Source of the DNA: Stagonosporopsis chrysanthemi
Lineage: Eukaryota > Ascomycota > Dothideomycetes > Pleosporales > Didymellaceae
DNA length: 61,711 bases
Direction: 5' to 3'
NCBI GenBank assembly: GCA_022560025.1
Contig: JAFISE010000178.1
Coordinates: 1 to 61,711, forward strand
Position numbers and translations under genes: made by a program. Below are positions 10,862-21,392 of this stretch, piece by piece. The notes under the pieces are model-generated. The model made no database searches, was not told the origin of the DNA, and worked only from the letters and a program-made list of their open reading frames with translations. The first letter of the stretch is position 1; every line of letters begins with the position of its first letter.

Positions 10862-12361
10862 ATGAGTGCAACATACAACCTCGAGCCGAACCCGACGGCA
10901 AAAGTTCTTCTTCACACCACTCGCGGCGATCTCGAGATTGAGCTCTTCGCCAAGCAAACACCTATCACGTCGCGCAACTTTCTACAACTATGTCTCGATG
11001 GCTACTACGACAACACGGTATTCCACCGCCTGGTAAAGGGGTTTATTGTTCAGGGTGGCGATCCAACTGGAACGGGCCAGGGAGGAGAAAGCAGCTATGA
11101 TGGCGAACCGTTCCAGGACGAGTTCCATAGTCGCTTGAAATACACGAGGCGAGGTCTGCTGGGCATGGCGAACACAGGCAAGAAGGACGACAATGGCAGC
11201 CAGTTCTTCTTCACCCTAGCGGCAACACCAGAGCTGCAAGACAAGAACACCATGTTTGGCAGAATCGCGGGCGATACGATCTACAACCTGATGAAGGTGG
11301 CGGAAGCGGAAATCGCGGAAGGCAGCGAAGACCGGCCCATGTATCCTGCCAAAATCACAGGATCCGAGATCATCATCAACCCGTTCGGAGACATGGTGAA
11401 GCGGGAGAGGGTGGCACAGCGAACAGAGCCGGAGGAGAAGAAGGCGAAGAAGGCGAAGAGGAAGGCTGGAAAGAACGTTCTCAGCTTTGGCGGGGATGAA
11501 GGAGAAGATGCAGCGCCTGTACTGAAGAAAGCAAAGTTCAATTCGAAGCTTGTCAGCGCAGGAGAAGAGCTACCAGCAATGCCCAAAGACACACCGAAAA
11601 CGAAGTCTGTCGAGTCGAAAGCAATTCCCATCCGCAAACCGTCTAAGAAATCTCCATCGAGGTCGCCTTCTTCAAAGCCGTCGAAATTAGCGGCATCGCA
11701 GCCACCACCTCGGGAGAAGGTTCGGTCACCACCGCGCGAGCTATCGCCCGAGTCCGAGAAGAGGTTGAAGATTGACCGTGTCAATGCACAAATTGCTGAG
11801 CTGAAGGCATCCATGAAGCGCAACACCGGTCTCCAGCACGCAGAGGAAACAAAAAAGAAGTCGCTCTTGGAGTCCATGGTCCCTACTTCGACAACTCGAG
11901 GGCGGAAGCGTGGTGCTGGCGGCAACGCTGTCCAGGAGCAGGCTACTCTTGATCTCTTGTCGAAGTTCAAGTCGAAGTTGGAAGCAGCAGAACCGGTAGC
12001 TACACCAAAGAGCAAGGACATACCTGCGCCGACTGAAGCAGAGATGCAAGGTAGCACTCCCACAAGCGGCGCCGGGGACGATGATGAGGCCGTGTGTGAT
12101 CTGCACTTTATCGCAGGCTGTCAGTCGTGTAAGGCGTGGGACAAGGAGGAGGAGGAGGAGTCAGATGACGATGCAGGGTGGATGTCGCATTCCCTGAGCT
12201 TTGCTAAGGACAGGCTAGGAAAGGACTTGGAGTGGAAAAGGAAGAACGAGGAGGACTTGCTGGTCATTGATCCCTTAGAAGAGGCGAAGAGGCACAAGGC
12301 TGACGCCAAAGGGAAACGAGAGTGGGATGGTGGAAAGGATAAGAAGAAGCCGATAGCTTGA
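10862..12361 (+). CDS. CWC27: Spliceosomal cyclophilin-type peptidyl-prolyl isomerase Cwc27
   Basis: Single-exon gene, 499 aa. Residues about 12-175 form a cyclophilin domain: LHTTRGDLEIELFAKQTP, NFLQLCLDGYYDNTVFHR, GFIVQGGDPTGTGQGG, GLLGMANTGKKDDNGSQFFF and NTMFGRIAGD. The FHRxxxGFxxQGGD and NGSQFF signatures of the PPIase core are present. The N-terminal MSATYNLEPNPTAKVLLHTT is characteristic of Cwc27 (human NY-CO-10/SDCCAG10), a component of activated spliceosomes. The long C-terminal half is charged and low-complexity (KKAKKAKRKAGK, several Ser/Pro/Lys stretches) with a coiled-coil-like RLKIDRVNAQIAELKASMKR. Near the end lies CDLHFIAGCQSCKAWDKEEE, a feature I associate with fungal Cwc27 C-termini. 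The long antisense open frame over 11281-12063 is a codon-use shadow. Confidence 0.93.
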   Translation: MSATYNLEPNPTAKVLLHTTRGDLEIELFAKQTPITSRNFLQLCLDGYYDNTVFHRLVKGFIVQGGDPTGTGQGGESSYDGEPFQDEFHSRLKYTRRGLLGMANTGKKDDNGSQFFFTLAATPELQDKNTMFGRIAGDTIYNLMKVAEAEIAEGSEDRPMYPAKITGSEIIINPFGDMVKRERVAQRTEPEEKKAKKAKRKAGKNVLSFGGDEGEDAAPVLKKAKFNSKLVSAGEELPAMPKDTPKTKSVESKAIPIRKPSKKSPSRSPSSKPSKLAASQPPPREKVRSPPRELSPESEKRLKIDRVNAQIAELKASMKRNTGLQHAEETKKKSLLESMVPTSTTRGRKRGAGGNAVQEQATLDLLSKFKSKLEAAEPVATPKSKDIPAPTEAEMQGSTPTSGAGDDDEAVCDLHFIAGCQSCKAWDKEEEEESDDDAGWMSHSLSFAKDRLGKDLEWKRKNEEDLLVIDPLEEAKRHKADAKGKREWDGGKDKKKPIA

Positions 12362-12981
12362 GCATACTCGCCAAGCTGATTATACCCATGTTCGAACCAT
12401 GATCGTACCCATCTGGATATTTCTTCGATGAGACTGTGCACACTCAATCTGGTCAAACATCTTACTAACAGCTACAGATGCGCGTAGGAGATGTCTCAAG
12501 AAGTTCTCCGGGCTGGGTCGTGCTATGCTGTTATCAGTTATGCCGGCACTCTCACTTTCACTTCACCATGAATCTGCGCGCAGTTCTGGTTAGGCTGCAA
12601 GACCTGGCGCCATCATCTCTTGTACCTCGCTATTTTCTACCTTCCCTCACCCAAAGCTTCGACAAGTCTTTCCCGCCACTCACACTACCACATCATCCAC
12701 AACAATTGTCGATTCGACGCGCGCGTTTGATCTGTAAGTAATACGACTGCCTATTGTTGCAGCATCTCCCTCGAACCTTGCACGGCTCCTAGCTGCGGGG
12801 TGGCAACTTGCCCCTCACTCTACAGACTGTTACGCTTGTTCCCAAGCCTGTTCATCCCCGATGTTCTGCTGCATATCCCCCCACACTCTGTCCCCTCGAT
12901 GCCTTTCAAGCTCACATGCGTTTCAGAATCGCAAGCTAGCAGACTACAGATCGAATTCCAGCCCAGTCAATTTCCATCGCA
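12362..12981. other. Intergenic / 5' leader of the small gene at 12982
   Basis: 620 bp with pyrimidine-rich stretches and several upstream ATGs (for example 12478). It is probably promoter and leader of the next gene; no recognisable coding content. Confidence 0.5.
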
Positions 12982-13484
12982 ATGCCAATTAATTGGAAGG
13001 ACCCTGAGGCTAAGGACCGTCTCCTCGCCGCCGTCATCGCCGCGTCCGCCAATGTATGTCTTCACTCACGTCAATCTGACATCTTGAGCACAAGCTAACA
13101 AACTCAGCTTAATATTAAGGAGGTTGCTCGCGTCTTTGGTAGAGGTGCAACCTACAATGCCGTCGAAGGACAGCTTCGTAAACCCAAGAAGATAGCCAGA
13201 GGACTCATGGAAGAAGCCGACGGTCGGTCTGGTCCAGTCAAGGCTGCTTCTCGGGCCAACAAAACCAAGCAAGCGAGCGAGAGCTCGGCCAAGTCTTGTA
13301 GGTTTCTATGCTTCTTCGACCATGTTCACGTGCACTAACTCGTTACAAAGCGGTCAAGAGCGGACGTGTCACCAAGACGAAAAAAGGACCCATGGCCAGG
13401 ATCAAGGTCGAGCTTCTCGAGGAGGACGATGCACTTTTCGATACAGCTGGCTATGGTGCTGACGACGACAAGACTGAAGTCTAG
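12982..13484 (+). CDS. Small conserved ascomycete protein of unknown function
   Basis: Three exons (12982-13053, 13108-13297, 13351-13484) give 131 aa. Both introns are short (54 and 53 bp) with GTATGT...CTAAC...CAG and GTAGGT...CTAAC...AAG signals. The N-terminal MPINWKDPEAKDRLLAAVIA followed by NIKEVARVFGRGATYNAVEG resembles a recurring Pezizomycotina module (W-K-x-P-E-x-x-D-R-L-L-A-A, then a helix and G-x-G-A-T-Y-x-A-x-E-x-Q), possibly a small helix-turn-helix. A Lys/Ser-rich basic middle and an acidic tail (LEEDDALFD) suggest a nuclear protein. No enzymatic motif is visible. The gene structure is convincing; function is unknown. Confidence 0.72.
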
Positions 13485-14205
13485 CTCGAGTGTGCTTTTT
13501 TACACCGGCATTATGAATGCTAGCTTCAACGCGTTCATGCAGTCTCCATGGGGTTCTTTGAGTGTACATGAGCTTATTTGCAGTCTATGCGGGAGGCGTT
13601 CGGGGACTATGGACTGCATGTCAAGGGTGTGAATCTTCGAGGTCTCAAACCTAACAAGTCGTCTCACCTTATGCAGGTGTTCTAAATTCCAGTATAGCCT
13701 GAAAATAACGAATATCTTGAGAAAGTGTATTCCAATCTTGCCATCCAATTGCACTAAGTGCCTGCGATATTGTTGTCGCTGAACTACGCAACTTGTGGAC
13801 ATAAGCCTTGCCACATCAGTTTCCCAAGGCTTCAATAGTACGAATAGACATGTACCGTTCCGAGTATGAGCATGTCAACTGGCCAGTCAGGTTGCGATGT
13901 GGTTGTGTGGCTGCCGCCTTCACCTCACCAACTCTGCCCTTCACCATGAATCTATTCCAGCGCATGTTGCCCGATTTGTATGTCAAGCCCAATAAAAACG
14001 TGCCCGACAATAAAAAAAATAAGAGGCGCAATTTAAGCAGCCTCCGCCACCCGCTTTCTTTCAGCTTCTCACTCCATCACCACTTCTTCATAGTACAACC
14101 ACCACATCGTACCATTGACGACGTCCAAGCATCCTCCTCTCTCTCCCTCTCTCTCTTCTCTCTTCTCTGCGCTTCACTGAGGCCAGAACCACGATCTAGC
14201 ACAAG
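13485..14205. other. Intergenic
   Basis: 721 bp of 3' flank and upstream region, including a CT-rich stretch just before 14206 (about 14130-14165) typical of fungal core promoters. No gene recognised. Confidence 0.55.
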
Positions 14206-14964
14206 ATGTACTGGATCGCCCAGCTCGTCGTAGCCCTCTGGGCTACCGCCAACAACTACGCGTGGTACGCCAGCGACCCTGTAGCCAAGTTCGCCTTGGT
14301 CCAGGCAGGCTGCCGATTTCCCTCACCAGGCTGCCTCCAGTAAGCCAAGGTCGTCGCTATCCAGGTCATCGCAGACCAGACAGACTTCTACTGGCGCCGT
14401 GCCAACGAGGAGACCGCGCGACTCGACAGGGATCGGCAGGCGAAGGAAGACCATGACCGATACATCGAGCAGCAGCTCGCCAAAGCTGACAAGTGGGACA
14501 GGTGGGAAGTAAGCCCGCCTACGATCATTCACCAAACCACCAACATCAATCCGACCACCATAAACAATCCCACTTACATCGCGGTCTGCACGCCTCCTCC
14601 ACACATGCCCGGACTCGATGTCGAGGACCTGGCAACGAAGCACCGCCCAACGACTGATACCGACCTCACCATCAAGGAAAGGTTGCTGGAGAAACCCATC
14701 ATCGTCGTTTGGATAAGTCAACTTATCGTCCTCGGCCTTGTCGGCTACGTGGTCTGGAAGGTCGTCTGCTGGTGCTTCGCTCTTGTCTGGTGGATCTTCC
14801 GCCTACTCTTCAGTCCTCGTTCCTCCCCTACCTCCCCTCCGATTTCGTCATCGCCGCCACCTAAGAATCCATCTCCTTCCTCCACAGGGGAGAGCACGCC
14901 GCATGAGGTCGTCACGCCTGTGACAGAGTCGTCCGCCGAGCTGCCCTCCAAGGAGGACCAATGA
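14206..14964 (+). CDS. Putative small membrane protein; in-frame stop or unresolved intron
   Basis: A single reading frame runs from ATG 14206 to TGA 14962-14964 and is broken only by TAA at 14341-14343. The N-terminal MYWIAQLVVALWATANNYAW is hydrophobic. The middle is helical and charged (RRANEETARLDRDRQAKEDH). A strong membrane segment follows (IIVVWISQLIVLGLVGYVVW and the next 20 residues), then a Pro/Ser-rich tail. Excising a 51-bp stretch (14296-14346, GTCCAG...CCAAG, phase 0) would remove the stop without changing frame, but the splice signals are weak. So it is either a spliced gene of about 235 aa or a gene with a nonsense mutation. I do not recognise a family. Confidence 0.5.
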
Positions 14965-15561
14965 AGGCCTCCCCACCACGTCTCGATGATGACGCGTGTA
15001 AGATAATCGTAATCGTAGGCAACTGGATGCCATTTTTCTGCACTTTCTCCAGCGACAGACCGACTATGCTTCCTTCATGTTCGATTGCCCGCACGAATCT
15101 CACCCCACGGAGCACCCGGGATCTTTTCAGGGTCCAGTGGCGTCATCGTCACCTCGCTAAGGCAGCGTCAGCCATTCCGCCACGCCATCCACCACCTCAG
15201 CCTCGCTATGGCCAAGTCTCCGCCCCTCCTAAAGCGTCTCAAGAAGTCACTACACCCGCTCTAGACCCGACCGCACACTCTAGAACACTCGGCGCTGTTC
15301 GTCCGGACGCACACGCGAATGGTTCAGGCCAAGATCTACGTCATGCATAATGATCAGGTTCGACATCAATGTCTTGGTGTTCTTGAGTTGATGCGATGGT
15401 GCGTTGGTTCATGATTCCAGAGCTTGGCGGGATAGATTTGGGGAAGATATAAAGATGACGTGAACCCGGACGAAAAGACTCCATTTTGGAACGTACCTCA
15501 GTCTTAATCGAACATACATACCCACCAAACACTCACATCACCAACTACACAGAAACCCAAC
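14965..15561. other. Intergenic
   Basis: 597 bp. An open stretch of about 129 codons at 14961-15350 overlaps the stop of the previous gene, is Pro/Arg/His-biased and shows no motif, so I do not call it. The pyrimidine- and CA-rich stretch just before 15562 looks like a leader. Confidence 0.5.
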
Positions 15562-16662
15562 ATGATACAACATCATCCCAGCGCCTATATTTCCAAGGCA
15601 GATATTGACCCCACGGACATGCCCTGGGCACTGACAACACACCTCCTCTCCGTATCCATCCCCCAGTTTAAGCGCACAACTACCGCTCCCTTCGTGGCGC
15701 TCGCAGCTCAAGGCCAGCTTCCCAAGTTCGTGGTCGCAGAATGGCTGGCCAACGACCGTCTCTACATTCAAGGCTACATCTCCCTGGCCGAGAACCTTAT
15801 CCGCATCATCGAGTCCACATCGTCCGTAACCCGCGCGACCGCCACGACCGTTGATGTCGAGTCCATCGAGTCACGCCTACTGCGCTGGCTCCATGCCTCA
15901 ATTGAGAACGTCAAGCGCGAATTCGAGTGGTTCGACGAGATGACCGCCGCCTACAACCTCACCGCTTCCACGACAACCTCGACCCAGAAGTCCCTCGGCG
16001 TGCAGCGATTCGAAGCGCTCTTCTCGCAGCTCGCGACCCAATCACCAAACGCTTTCCTCCCTTGGCTTGAGGGTGCAGTCTGCCTCTTCACCACCGAGAA
16101 AGTCTACTTCGAAGCATGGAGCTGGGCGCGCAAACAAGACCGTCGTCGCTCGTCTAACAACACCTCGGTCGCTGGACGGAGTCGCAGCCGCAGCCCCAAT
16201 CCTGCGACTGTGGACTACAGCCAGGATCTTGATGGGGGCGTGATGCGCAAGGAGCTCATTCCCAACTGGTCGAACAAGAACTTCATGATGTTTGTCGAGA
16301 CACTGGAGAGGATTGTCAACGAGGGTGTGGGGCAGGCAGTAGGGCGGGATGATAAGAGGTGGCAGGAGGTGAAGAGCAGGGCGGATACAGTGTGGCAGGC
16401 GACGCTGGATGCGGAGGAGGCGTTCTGGCCCGACGTTGATGGAGTGAGCGGTGGGAGTGCAGTCAAAGGTGCAACCACTTTAAGCCCATCTACCGCCGCA
16501 AACGGGATTAATGTCTCCCACAACGGCACAGAAGTGCGCGGCATGCTCGGCGCGAAAGATGGCAGTCTGCTGGAACCTAGCACTCGCTCGTACGAGAGTA
16601 GCACGGCGACGCAGTCGCAGGCAATGTATGTGCCGCACGTGGGACATGTGGCCAATGTCTAA
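15562..16662 (+). CDS. TENA/THI-4-like (haem-oxygenase-fold) protein
   Basis: Single exon, 366 aa. The N-terminal two thirds follow the TENA/THI-4/PqqC all-helical fold: PWALTTHLLSVSIPQFKRTT, PFVALAAQGQLPKFVVAEWL, NDRLYIQGYISLAENLIRII, WLHASIENVKREFEWFDEM, and then FLPWLEGAVCLFTTEKVYFE with AWSWARKQ. The family includes bacterial thiaminase II (TenA) and the C-terminal part of fungal Thi20. Here the domain stands alone and the canonical thiaminase active-site Cys cannot be located with confidence. A low-complexity Ser/Arg insert (about residues 190-215) and a disordered C-terminus (after about 300) are additional. Likely cytosolic; role in thiamine salvage or an unrelated reaction is undecided. 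Confidence 0.78.
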   Translation: MIQHHPSAYISKADIDPTDMPWALTTHLLSVSIPQFKRTTTAPFVALAAQGQLPKFVVAEWLANDRLYIQGYISLAENLIRIIESTSSVTRATATTVDVESIESRLLRWLHASIENVKREFEWFDEMTAAYNLTASTTTSTQKSLGVQRFEALFSQLATQSPNAFLPWLEGAVCLFTTEKVYFEAWSWARKQDRRRSSNNTSVAGRSRSRSPNPATVDYSQDLDGGVMRKELIPNWSNKNFMMFVETLERIVNEGVGQAVGRDDKRWQEVKSRADTVWQATLDAEEAFWPDVDGVSGGSAVKGATTLSPSTAANGINVSHNGTEVRGMLGAKDGSLLEPSTRSYESSTATQSQAMYVPHVGHVANV

Positions 16663-17323
16663 AGAAAGATATGTGGACACCTTTTTATTTGCATGTCTGC
16701 GGTCCTCTTTTGGTAGATAGATTGACGATTTATGAATGCATGAGCTTCTTCTTGGCCATTCTAATCTTCTATTAGTGACTTATGTTCGGCAATGTTATCA
16801 TCTACATAATGTCTTGTCGGAAGGAATATGAATACTGATGTGCGTAAAGCACAACGCACGCTCAATAGCAGCGGACATGAACAGACAGCGCTGTGCAGAG
16901 GTACACTTCATCTCAATATCCACTTGGTTGCTCCCAATTACACAAGTATGAAGGATAGCCCAAGTCCATCGTTCCCGGACTGCTGCAAAGTTTTGTCCGA
17001 TTTTCCCTCATTAATGTCGAGATCCGATCAGCTTCGACACACTCGTGCTCTCTTGTGCATTAATGCTAACGTGGTTGAATTCATTACTCATTTTGTCTCT
17101 TTGTGCGTCTATGTCATCATCAATTCATCCTCTCCACAACGCATAGCCAAAAAACCGCCTAGCTCCAATATAAACATAAGAAAGAAATCTCGAAACCGCC
17201 CGAGGGCTTCAAAACAGCCAGTTCCTTGAGTTCAAAGGACAAAACGAAACACCGCCAACGCCGCACCTTCCCTTCGCTCACTCGATAACGACGTGCCGTG
17301 GCGTACTACGCTGCGGCTCATCT
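16663..17323. other. Intergenic, convergent 3' flanks
   Basis: 661 bp between the stops of two convergent genes. The 133-codon open stretch at 16828-17229 has no recognisable motif. Confidence 0.55.
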
Positions 17324-18651
17324 TTACAGAATCGCCTGTAGCTGTTCTCTTTGCGCCTGCGTCAAACTCGTCGGGAACTTGATCTTCACCCCAACAACGA
17401 AATCCCCACGCTCGTTGGGCTTCTTGCTCTTGGGCATCCCCAGGCTCGGGTATCGTTCTGTCCACGTGGGTCCTGTGGGCCCGCTGCTGCCAACGCTGAG
17501 CTGCTTGCCGTCGATGGTGGTCACGGTGCGGCGCCAACCGGTGAGCGCTTGCTTGAGATCGAGGTCGATGGTACATTTTATGTCGTCGCCGTCGCGGGTG
17601 AAGAGGGGGTGGGGTTTCTGGTTGACCGTTAGTATTGGGAATAGAGAGGAGCGGGGAGTGGGAGGGGGGAAAGAAAGCTTACCTCAGAGACGACGAAGTG
17701 CAGATCTTGCGTTCCGCCTTCGACCTGATCGCCGACGTCGGAGAACTTGATCTTGCTGCCGGCTTTCAGACCCTTCTTGATGGGCACCTCCAGGATGCGG
17801 TCCTCGGTGCTTTGCTTGCCGGTTGTCTGGTTGTACGTTTTGCGCTTGATCTTGAGCCGCTTTGTTGTGCCGTTGAACATCTCTTCGAGTGTGACTGGTA
17901 GCGGCTTCTCGACAACTGTGACCTCGGGCTCCGGCGCTCTCCTGCCTCCTGAGAAGCGCCCGCCTGGCCCTCGGCCGCCGCGCGAGCCTCCCATGCCGCC
18001 TGGCATGCCACCCATGCCAAAGCCACCGAAGTCGGCGAAATCGTCGTCGCCACCGCCCATGCTCCCTCCGCCGCCGCGCAGGAACTCGGAGAAGATGCTC
18101 TCTGGGTTCGAGAAGTTGAAGCCGTTGGCACCGCCGCCGCCAGTGGAGAAGTGGAATGTCCGCGCGCCGCCGCCGCCGCCGCCGCCAGGCATGCCTCCTG
18201 CGCCCGCGAAAGGGAAGCCACCGCCGCCTGCGAACGGATTGCTTCCAGGGCCCTCGGCGCCTTCTGGTGCAGCCTGACCGCCGCGTAGAATGAATTCGAG
18301 GCCGTATTGGTCATATGTCTGGCGTTTCTCGGGGTCGGAGAGGATCTCGTATGCTTGTGAGCATTCTGAGGAGTAAAGTCAGTGTCAAACCTCGATGATA
18401 TGGCCAGGCGTAGACGTACCTTTGAACTTCTCAGCCGCCTGCGGGTTGTCCTTGTTCTTGTCGGGGTGCCATTTCAGCGCTGACTTCCGGTACGCTTTCT
18501 TAATCTCCTCTTGTGTTGCTGTGGGCGATACACCTGTGTGAATGTTAGTATACAATTGTGGCTACCCACAGCTGCTGTGAGCAAGGCCGAGGTGGGGTCA
18601 TCGGGTGTAGGACCTACCTAACGAATCGTAAAGCTTGGTCTCTTTGACCAT
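17324..18651 (-). CDS. Class B (type II) DnaJ/Hsp40 co-chaperone, Sis1/Psi1-like
   Basis: Co-chaperone that stimulates Hsp70 ATPase and delivers clients. Four exons (18651-18618, 18533-18420, 18365-17683, 17617-17324) give 374 aa. The J domain (about residues 5-70) has the HPD motif at 34-36 (KWHPDKNKDNPQAAEKF). A long Gly/Phe-rich and poly-Gly region (about 85-180) follows, encoded by GC-rich triplet runs. It includes NPESIFSEFLRGGGG and DDDFADFGGFGMGGMPGG. Then come two beta-rich C-terminal client-binding domains: VTLEEMFNGTTKRLKIKRKT, EVPIKKGLKAGSKIKFSDVG, CTIDLDLKQALTGWRRTV and RGDFVVGVKIKFPTSL. There is no CxxCxGxG zinc finger, which separates it from Ydj1-type class A. All introns have clean GT-AG borders. 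Identity is secure; orthology to Sis1 (S. cerevisiae) or Psi1 (S. pombe) is likely. Confidence 0.94.
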
Positions 18652-19225
18652 CGTGGCTAGAAATCACAGAAAGAAAAGGGTATCTCGTGCGCGTTTGAAA
18701 GCAATTTGGTTCTGGGCGCGTGGTGCAAGAATAAAGCTTGCTTTTATGATCAAGTGCATGGAAATGTCTCGCGATCTTCTCCACAAAGCGGCTGTGAGCA
18801 CGAGCCATCACGACGTCAGCGAACTCGCTAGAACCTTCCATAATCGCTGCAATTCGAAGATGTGGGCAACGGAGTGACTTGAATGAGCCTGAAAGTTGTG
18901 AATGTTTCTTAGAGCTTCTACTTCGACATTTACAGCTAGAACCTCGAATTGAATCGACATATCTGTCAATGCAGTAGTCATGTTCGTACACCTAGTCGTC
19001 CGCCCTCGTGCAAAAGTTTGACGCGCCCAACTCCTTCATGCCAATCCAATAACGCCGACTCCCGTACGCGGTTTTCCGTATGCTACACATGAGCAGGTAT
19101 CCAGAACAGAGTAAGATGCGCAATATGCACACATGTGTCGTGTGCATCGCAGGCAAGATCCAACAACAGCATGGTGCTGTTAGCGGGCCGAGATAACCGA
19201 TATTTCACAATATAGCTGTAGCTGC
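18652..19225. other. Intergenic
   Basis: 574 bp: promoter of the DnaJ gene and 3' flank of CBF5. No recognisable gene. Confidence 0.6.
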
Positions 19226-20827
19226 TCAATCAGAGTCGCTATCGCTCTCGGCCGCCTTGCTCTTCCTCTTCTCCTTTTTGGCCTTCTTTGCAGCCTTCTC
19301 TTCCTTCTTCTTGCGCTTGCGCTCAGCCTTCTCCTCGGCGGTCTCCTCCTCATCGTGCTTGCGCTTCTTGGTCTTCTCGCCGCTGGCCTCGGGCTCCTCG
19401 CCAGTAGGGGCGACAGCAGGGGCAGCAAGAACCTCAGCGGTCGAAGTAGTCTCGGCAAGGGGTGCAGAGTCGACATCGGTCCTGTTCAGGTCCTTATACT
19501 CGGTAGTCCACTTAGCGGGAGTCTTCTCATTGGGACGGCCGAATTTCTGCTCGTATTAGCAAAGCGCCCATTTTTCCTTTCATGTACAACCTACGTCGAG
19601 TGTGCCAGCCTCCTTCATCTTCTTCTTCTCGGTGGCAACCGGGCCCATGCCCCAGCGTCGGGGGTACAGATCGCGCTCCATGATGACACGCTTAATCTTG
19701 GCAACGACACCGTGATCGCAGGATGTCATCTCGACAGCAGACATCTGTGCATAAGCAAGAGCGATGGCCTCACCCTTAGTGGTCATGAGAACAACCTCCT
19801 CGTGGATCTCAATGCCCTTTTCGAAGCGGAGAAGACCGGGCAGCATAAGCTTAGCACCGTAGCAAATGGCGTTGACCGAGCTGTCCTTGACGACAATGCG
19901 CTTGTAGCTGGTCAAAAGACTCTCGAGGGGCGAGATGACAGTGCGGAGGTAGGTCTCGTCGCGGTTATTGTCGTGGAGCCACTGGGCATCGAGAACATCA
20001 TGGAGAGTGACAAGGCCCTTGGTCTCGTCCATAGCACCAGACCTCACACGACGCAGCTCCTGCATGTGGGCGCCAACACCAAGCAGAAGACCCAAGTGAA
20101 CGCACAGAGTACGGATGTAGGTACCGGCCTCGCAGCTGACCCAGAAAACACCGAGCTGCCTCTCATTGTCGAATTCGTAGAGCTTGCTCTCGTGAATAGT
20201 ACGGATACGAAGCTGGCGCTTGACGGCGGAGATGAGCGGGGGACGCTGGAAGAGCGCACCAGTGAGGGTCTCGAGGGCGCGCGCAAACTGGGCCTCGCCG
20301 CCAGGCAGTTTGTCGTGGAGGCGGATAACGCAAACGTATTCCTTACCAGCGCCCTGCTGGGACTTGACAAGACGGGTCGCGCGGTCGATGCAGACGATCA
20401 AGCATCCAGTGACCTTGGGATCGAGGGTTCCAGAGTGACCAGTCTTCTCAACGCTGCATTGCCATTAGCCTTCTGATTGATTTGTGGGAGCCATTACGGT
20501 CCGTACCGAAGCATGCGCTTGATCCATGAGACGACTTCGTGGGAAGAGGGATTCGAGGGCTTGTCGAGGTTGATGACACCAGACGAGATGTACTGCTTGA
20601 GGTCACGGGCAAGAGGCGCGCATCCTTGAGGGATGGGAGTGTAATGCGATGTGCGAACGAGCACTGCAATTTTGTTAGCTTGAAGAACAAGAAGCTCCAT
20701 CTCGAAATCGCTGCATACAGTCGCTGTAGTTCTTGAGCAGCAGCGGCCAGTCACTGGTATCGATAGCAGGCGCCGATGCCTCTGGCTTGATAGTGTACGC
20801 GTCGGGGTTGGTCTGCACGAGAGCCAT
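19226..20827 (-). CDS. CBF5: H/ACA snoRNP pseudouridine synthase Cbf5 (dyskerin)
   Basis: Catalytic subunit of H/ACA RNPs, converting uridine to pseudouridine in rRNA and snRNA in the nucleolus. Four exons (20827-20719, 20663-20507, 20453-19595, 19546-19226) give 481 aa, close to yeast Cbf5 (483). Order of parts: dyskerin-like N-terminal segment (SDWPLLLKNY, VRTSHYTPIPQGCAPLARDL, GVINLDKPSNPSSHEVVSWI), TruB catalytic motif GHSGTLDPKVTGCL with catalytic Asp100, KEYVCVIRLHDKLPG, RPPLISAVKRQLRIRTI, GTYIRTLCVHLGLLLGVG, and a PUA domain (about 295-370: KRIVVKDSSVNAICYGAKLM, GEAIALAYAQMSAVEM). The tail is Lys/Glu-rich (KKEEKAAKKAKKEKRKSK) and ends in Ser-Asp repeats. All introns are 49-55 bp with good signals. 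The 373-codon antisense open frame over this gene is a shadow. Confidence 0.96.
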
Positions 20828-21392
20828 TGCGTCGAATTTTCCGGAGACCTGGTGGTTGCACTTGCGGTCCAGCAAAGCTCGTAACTTTTTGGCAGGCGCG
20901 AGAATTTCACTGGATTGGCCTGTGCACCTCTAGCGTCCTCGGTAAAATGACGGGCCGCGTTGAACCACAACCATGTTCACCTTCACCTTCAGGCATCTAT
21001 CAAGATATGGCTACCACAGTCACGGCAAGGGTCAAACTACAGTGGTATAGGCAGATCCGTGCAACTCTTTATGTCGGGAGTTAATTAATCCACACTATCA
21101 TCAATCTCTATTTGTGAATGTTACATGATGAGCTCTGTCAAAATTAGAGGACTAAGAATTTATGGTAGCAAGGAGTCTTTGAAGAGCAATGGATAGATCT
21201 CAAACGAACCTCCGTAGCTCTCATGTTGTAGAAAAGATAGCAAATAAACCTGAGCCATTTTACCAAGATTAAAATGCAAGGATAAAAGCAGTGTGCATAT
21301 CATTTTCAAGTAACACAAGGCTTATTGCGCAGTATACATGTATTTTGCCAAAAGAGAACACGTCAAAGTAATCTTGTTTGGCTCGTTTTGGC
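20828..21392. other. Intergenic
   Basis: 565 bp, AT-rich from about 21080 on. Promoter of CBF5 and 3' flank of the next minus-strand gene. No gene seen. Confidence 0.55.

Noticed and set aside
11281..12063. 260-codon minus-strand open frame opposite CWC27
   Set aside because: Shadow of the low-complexity Lys/Ser-rich half of CWC27.
12380..12420. GTTCGAAC motif resembling a tRNA T-loop
   Set aside because: No flanking 5-bp T-stem, acceptor stem or A/B box arrangement can be formed.
16828..17229. 133-codon plus-strand open frame between convergent genes
   Set aside because: No motif and located in a convergent 3' region; probably chance.
19355..20476. 373-codon plus-strand open frame opposite CBF5
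   Set aside because: Antisense to a highly conserved gene; no recognisable domains and no splice or promoter context.
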